From the NCBI GenBank assembly GCA_002423265.1, contig DIVE01000036.1, forward strand, positions 4,341-23,730: DNA of 19,390 bases, in the 5' to 3' direction. Below, piece by piece: positions 16,665 to 19,390 of this stretch. This stretch comes from Methylophilaceae bacterium UBA6140 (GTDB lineage Bacteria; Pseudomonadota; Gammaproteobacteria; Burkholderiales; Methylophilaceae). The first letter of the stretch is position 1. Every line of letters begins with the position of its first letter. The translations under genes and the position numbers were made by a program. The notes below the pieces were generated by a model. The model had not been told where the DNA came from and did no database searches. It saw nothing but the letters and a program-made list of their open reading frames with translations.

Positions 16665-19390
16665 TTATGCCAACACCTGATCATGCATCTGCATGGCGGC
16701 TTCTATGTCTACCTCGACGATACGCGAAACGCCGGATTCCTGCATGGTAACGCCTATCAGCTGCTGCGCCATTTCCATGGTTATTTTATTATGGCTCACG
16801 AATAAAAACTGTGTGCGTTCAGACATTTTTTTGACCAGATTGCAAAAACGTTCGGTATTGCTGTCGTCCAGCGGCGCATCAACCTCATCCATCAGGCAGA
16901 ACGGCGCCGGATTAAGCCGGAACAGCGCGAATACCAGCGCCAGGGCGGTCAATGCTTTTTCGCCGCCGGAGAGCAGGTGGATGGTGCTGTTTTTCTTGCC
17001 GGGCGGTTGCGCGAACACCTGCATGCCGGTATCCAGTATTTCATCTCCCAGCAGTTCCAGTCGTGCCTGACCGCCACCAAACAACAGACTGAACAGCTCG
17101 GCAAAGTTGCGATTGGCTTCATCGAAAGTATGCTGCAGGCGGCTGCGCGTTTCCTTGTCGATGCGGCGAATCGCATCTTCCAGCGTGGCAATCGCCTCGG
17201 TTAAATCTTCCGATTGGCTATCGAGGTAAGCCTTGCGTTCACGTTCGCTGGCGAGTTCCTGAATCGCCGCGAGGTTGACCGCTCCAAGCGTTTCAATGTC
17301 CTGATTGAGCGAAGTCACCTTGTTTTCAAGATCGACGAGCTTCGTGTTGGCTGCCAGATCCTGTGCCAGCGAAGCCTCATCCAGCCGGGTTGCCTGCAGC
17401 TCGCTCTGGCATTGCTCGAAATGCAATCTGGCCTCTTGCTCGACCAGACGGGATTGTTCCAGCTTGTCGCGCAAGGGATGCAGCATTTGCTCGTTCTGCA
17501 TACGGTTGCGTTCCTGGTCCTGCAATTCGGTTTCCGCCTGCGCCAGCTGATTGCGCGCCTCGGCCAGCCCCATCTCGGCTTGCTGTTTGCGCGACAAGGC
17601 TTGATCGAGATTGGTTTTCAGCCCTTCCATTCGCGCCGCGTCCAGTAGTGCCAAAGCTTCCTGCCGCCGCACTGACAAGGACTTAATTTCTTCACAAACT
17701 GACTCAAGTCTATTATTTAACTCATTGATATTGTTTATTATAAATTTTATATTGAATGATTTTTCCTGCGCTGTGCGCTCGGCGTTCTGCAAGTTCTGGC
17801 GCGCGGTGTTCAAGGCGTTTTGTGCCACCTCGCGTTTCTGCAGCAACGCTTCGCAAGTGTGTTTCAACTGCGGTAGCTGCTGCCCTGCCTGCTCGATACG
17901 GGCATGCAGTTCGGCTCGCTGCCTGGTTGAAGATTCCAGTTTTGCTTCGAGTGCGGATTGTTCCTGCTCGATCACCCGCTTTCTTTCCGCAGCGTGCTGC
18001 AACTGCTGATCCATCCGCTGGATTTCCAGCGTGTGCTGATGCACTCGCTGATGATGCTCGCGAAGCTCGCGCTGAAGATCGTGCAGCGTCTGTTGCAAAC
18101 GCTGCATCTCCTCCTCCGCCTGTTTCAGTCCGTCCACAGCTGCAGATAGCGCTTCCCGTGCCGCCGGCAATGAGGCCTTCAATGCGTCCAGTTCGCGCTG
18201 CCTTTCCAGCACGCCATGCAAGGCGCTTTGCGGACTGAACAAGGTCAGGCTATGGCGCGTATGAATGTCGCCTGTCCTGCTCACCAGCATTTCTCCGGCC
18301 TTGAGCTTCTGGCGCGCGGCGCTGGCTGTCATGCCGTCCTCCAGCAGGTAGATCCCGGTCAGCCAGTCATGGACGGGCGCAGCGACATCGGCTGCCATCC
18401 GCTCAATCGTGGTAACCAGCGGCTTCAGAGCCGATTGTTGCCCGTCGTCGCTGAACTCACCGGGCTGTGCCAGCACGATGGTTGACGGTGGACGTGATGC
18501 GGTGTCCAGATCAATCCCGGATTTCAGTACGCTGTTGAGGCGGGCGCCAAGCACGGCCTCAATTGCGGTTTCCCAGCCGCTGACAATCGACAGCTTTTGC
18601 CAGAGGCGTTCGGCGTCCTGCAGCCCCTGCTCCTGCAGCCACTGGTCCAGCTTTGCTTCATGGCCTATGGTTTGCTGAATCCTGGATAAGGAGCTGATCT
18701 GCGCTTCCAGATGCGCCAGTTCGTGCTGGGCTTCCTGCTGCTGCAGGCGCAGCGCTCTGATCTTTTCGGTTTGCTGCTGTTCGCGCGCCCGGGATGCGAG
18801 AATTTCTTCTTCCTGTCGGCCGGACTGTTTCTGCAAGCCGGCCAATTCATCACGCTTGCCCTGCAGGATATCCACGTCCGGCAATTGCAGATTTTGCAGA
18901 TCCAGCGTCAGATGCTGCAGGCGCTGCTGCAGTTCGTCGATACCTTTTTCCGCAAATCCGAGTTGGCTGGTTTCCAGCCGCAACGCCTGCTCGGTTTCGG
19001 TCAGCGTCTTTTGCGCCTCGCTGACCGCTTGCTGACTGGTGGAATAGGCAGCTTCATGGCCGGGCAGCGCCTCCCGCAACATTGAAAGCTCGGCAAGGCC
19101 GGCCTGTTCGTCGCCTTCTGCCTCCTTGCGGCGGATCAGCAACTCAGCAAGATTCTGGTCGAGGCCGGTCTTCTGTGTATCCAGTTTTTCCGATTGCGCA
19201 GTGATTTGCTGCAGCTGCAGGCTGAGACGCTCGCGTGCTTCCTGCGTGTGCTTGACTTGTTGTTCCAGGCCGGATACTTCGGCATTGCTTTCGTAATAGC
19301 GCGTCTGCGCCAGCTGCACCGCCTCGGTCGCGGCGAAATGCTGCTGCCGCAGGGTCTCCAGCAGACTTTCGGTTTTGCGCAGGTTGGATA
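16665..19390 (-). CDS. smc: Chromosome partition protein SMC (N-terminus beyond the window)
   Basis: About 907 residues of the chromosome-condensing ATPase; the frame is open to the window edge, so roughly the first quarter is missing. From the edge inward: a long Gln/Glu/Leu-rich coiled coil, the hinge domain (bases about 18197-18644, with glycines around 'SGWETAIEAVLGARLNS'), the return coiled coil, then the C-terminal ATPase head. The head shows the ABC signature LSGGEKAL (16973 downward), Walker B 'FCLMDEVDAPLDD' (near 16890) and the switch 'FVSHNK' (near 16790). The Walker A would be upstream. The gene is followed by zipA and ligA. An AT-rich island interrupts the base composition near 17690-17770 without breaking the frame. 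Confidence 0.96.
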   Translation of the reverse strand, partial: SNLRKTESLLETLRQQHFAATEAVQLAQTRYYESNAEVSGLEQQVKHTQEARERLSLQLQQITAQSEKLDTQKTGLDQNLAELLIRRKEAEGDEQAGLAELSMLREALPGHEAAYSTSQQAVSEAQKTLTETEQALRLETSQLGFAEKGIDELQQRLQHLTLDLQNLQLPDVDILQGKRDELAGLQKQSGRQEEEILASRAREQQQTEKIRALRLQQQEAQHELAHLEAQISSLSRIQQTIGHEAKLDQWLQEQGLQDAERLWQKLSIVSGWETAIEAVLGARLNSVLKSGIDLDTASRPPSTIVLAQPGEFSDDGQQSALKPLVTTIERMAADVAAPVHDWLTGIYLLEDGMTASAARQKLKAGEMLVSRTGDIHTRHSLTLFSPQSALHGVLERQRELDALKASLPAAREALSAAVDGLKQAEEEMQRLQQTLHDLQRELREHHQRVHQHTLEIQRMDQQLQHAAERKRVIEQEQSALEAKLESSTRQRAELHARIEQAGQQLPQLKHTCEALLQKREVAQNALNTARQNLQNAERTAQEKSFNIKFIINNINELNNRLESVCEEIKSLSVRRQEALALLDAARMEGLKTNLDQALSRKQQAEMGLAEARNQLAQAETELQDQERNRMQNEQMLHPLRDKLEQSRLVEQEARLHFEQCQSELQATRLDEASLAQDLAANTKLVDLENKVTSLNQDIETLGAVNLAAIQELASERERKAYLDSQSEDLTEAIATLEDAIRRIDKETRSRLQHTFDEANRNFAELFSLLFGGGQARLELLGDEILDTGMQVFAQPPGKKNSTIHLLSGGEKALTALALVFALFRLNPAPFCLMDEVDAPLDDSNTERFCNLVKKMSERTQFLFVSHNKITMEMAQQLIGVTMQESGVSRIVEVDIEAAMQMHDQVLA
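17685..17770. other. AT-rich island inside smc
   Basis: Bases 17701-17760 contain only 11 G or C (18 percent), whereas the surrounding smc sequence is clearly GC-richer. The stretch encodes an Asn/Ile-rich piece of the second coiled-coil arm ('NIKFIINNINELNN') with codons rare elsewhere in the gene. The frame is intact. Confidence 0.85.

Noticed and set aside
17685..17770. Frameshift or pseudogene in smc at the AT-rich island
   Set aside because: The reading frame is open throughout and coiled-coil heptads resume on both sides.

Overview
This window is an ordinary chromosomal stretch of a Gram-negative proteobacterium, most likely a betaproteobacterium, possibly of the Nitrosomonadales/Gallionellaceae kind. 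The placement is inference from gene order and protein flavour: fabD-fabG-acpP-fabF-pabC-mltG-tmk-holB-pilZ-tatD on one strand, smc-zipA-ligA on the other, and a LigA adenylation domain with a beta-type 'ETETD' segment. No mobile element, CRISPR array, rRNA or tRNA gene was seen. Both window edges cut a gene: fabD lacks its N-terminus and smc lacks its N-terminus.

Left half (1-8699, plus strand). The fatty-acid synthesis block comes first: the end of fabD (malonyl transfer to ACP), fabG (ketoacyl reduction), acpP (the carrier, with its own good sigma70-type promoter) and fabF (chain elongation). A perfect 10-bp hairpin lies between acpP and fabF, and fabF has no visible Shine-Dalgarno sequence. 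A 358-bp AT-rich gap follows. It carries four DnaA-box-like nonamers and an IHF-like site and is the most unusual part of the window. Then comes a tightly packed operon: pabC (folate), mltG (peptidoglycan length control), tmk (dTMP kinase, overlapping mltG), holB (Pol III delta prime), pilZ (type IV pilus), tatD (nuclease) and a PhnP-like metallo-hydrolase overlapping tatD.

Middle (8700-10168). A small exported protein with a possible BamE/SmpA-like fold is followed by a strong bidirectional terminator. It faces a convergent gene for a small multi-pass membrane protein with MscS-type conserved TM-helix repeats. The gap beyond that gene is AT-rich and holds two inverted repeats.

Right half (10169-19390, minus strand). 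Reading in the direction of transcription: smc (chromosome condensation), zipA (FtsZ anchor), ligA (NAD-dependent DNA ligase), a CysQ-type bisphosphate nucleotidase whose GTG overlaps the ligA stop, msrP and msrQ (periplasmic methionine sulfoxide reductase and its haem membrane partner), and a DoxX-family membrane protein. The first three form a chromosome/division set; the last three form an envelope redox set. The smc coding sequence contains a sharp AT-rich island of about 70-80 bp that stays in frame.

The main candidates for something undescribed are the DnaA/IHF-like element between fabF and pabC (compare datA/DARS), the acpP-fabF hairpin with a leaderless-looking fabF start, and the AT-rich island in smc. 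All are sequence observations that need comparative or experimental confirmation.
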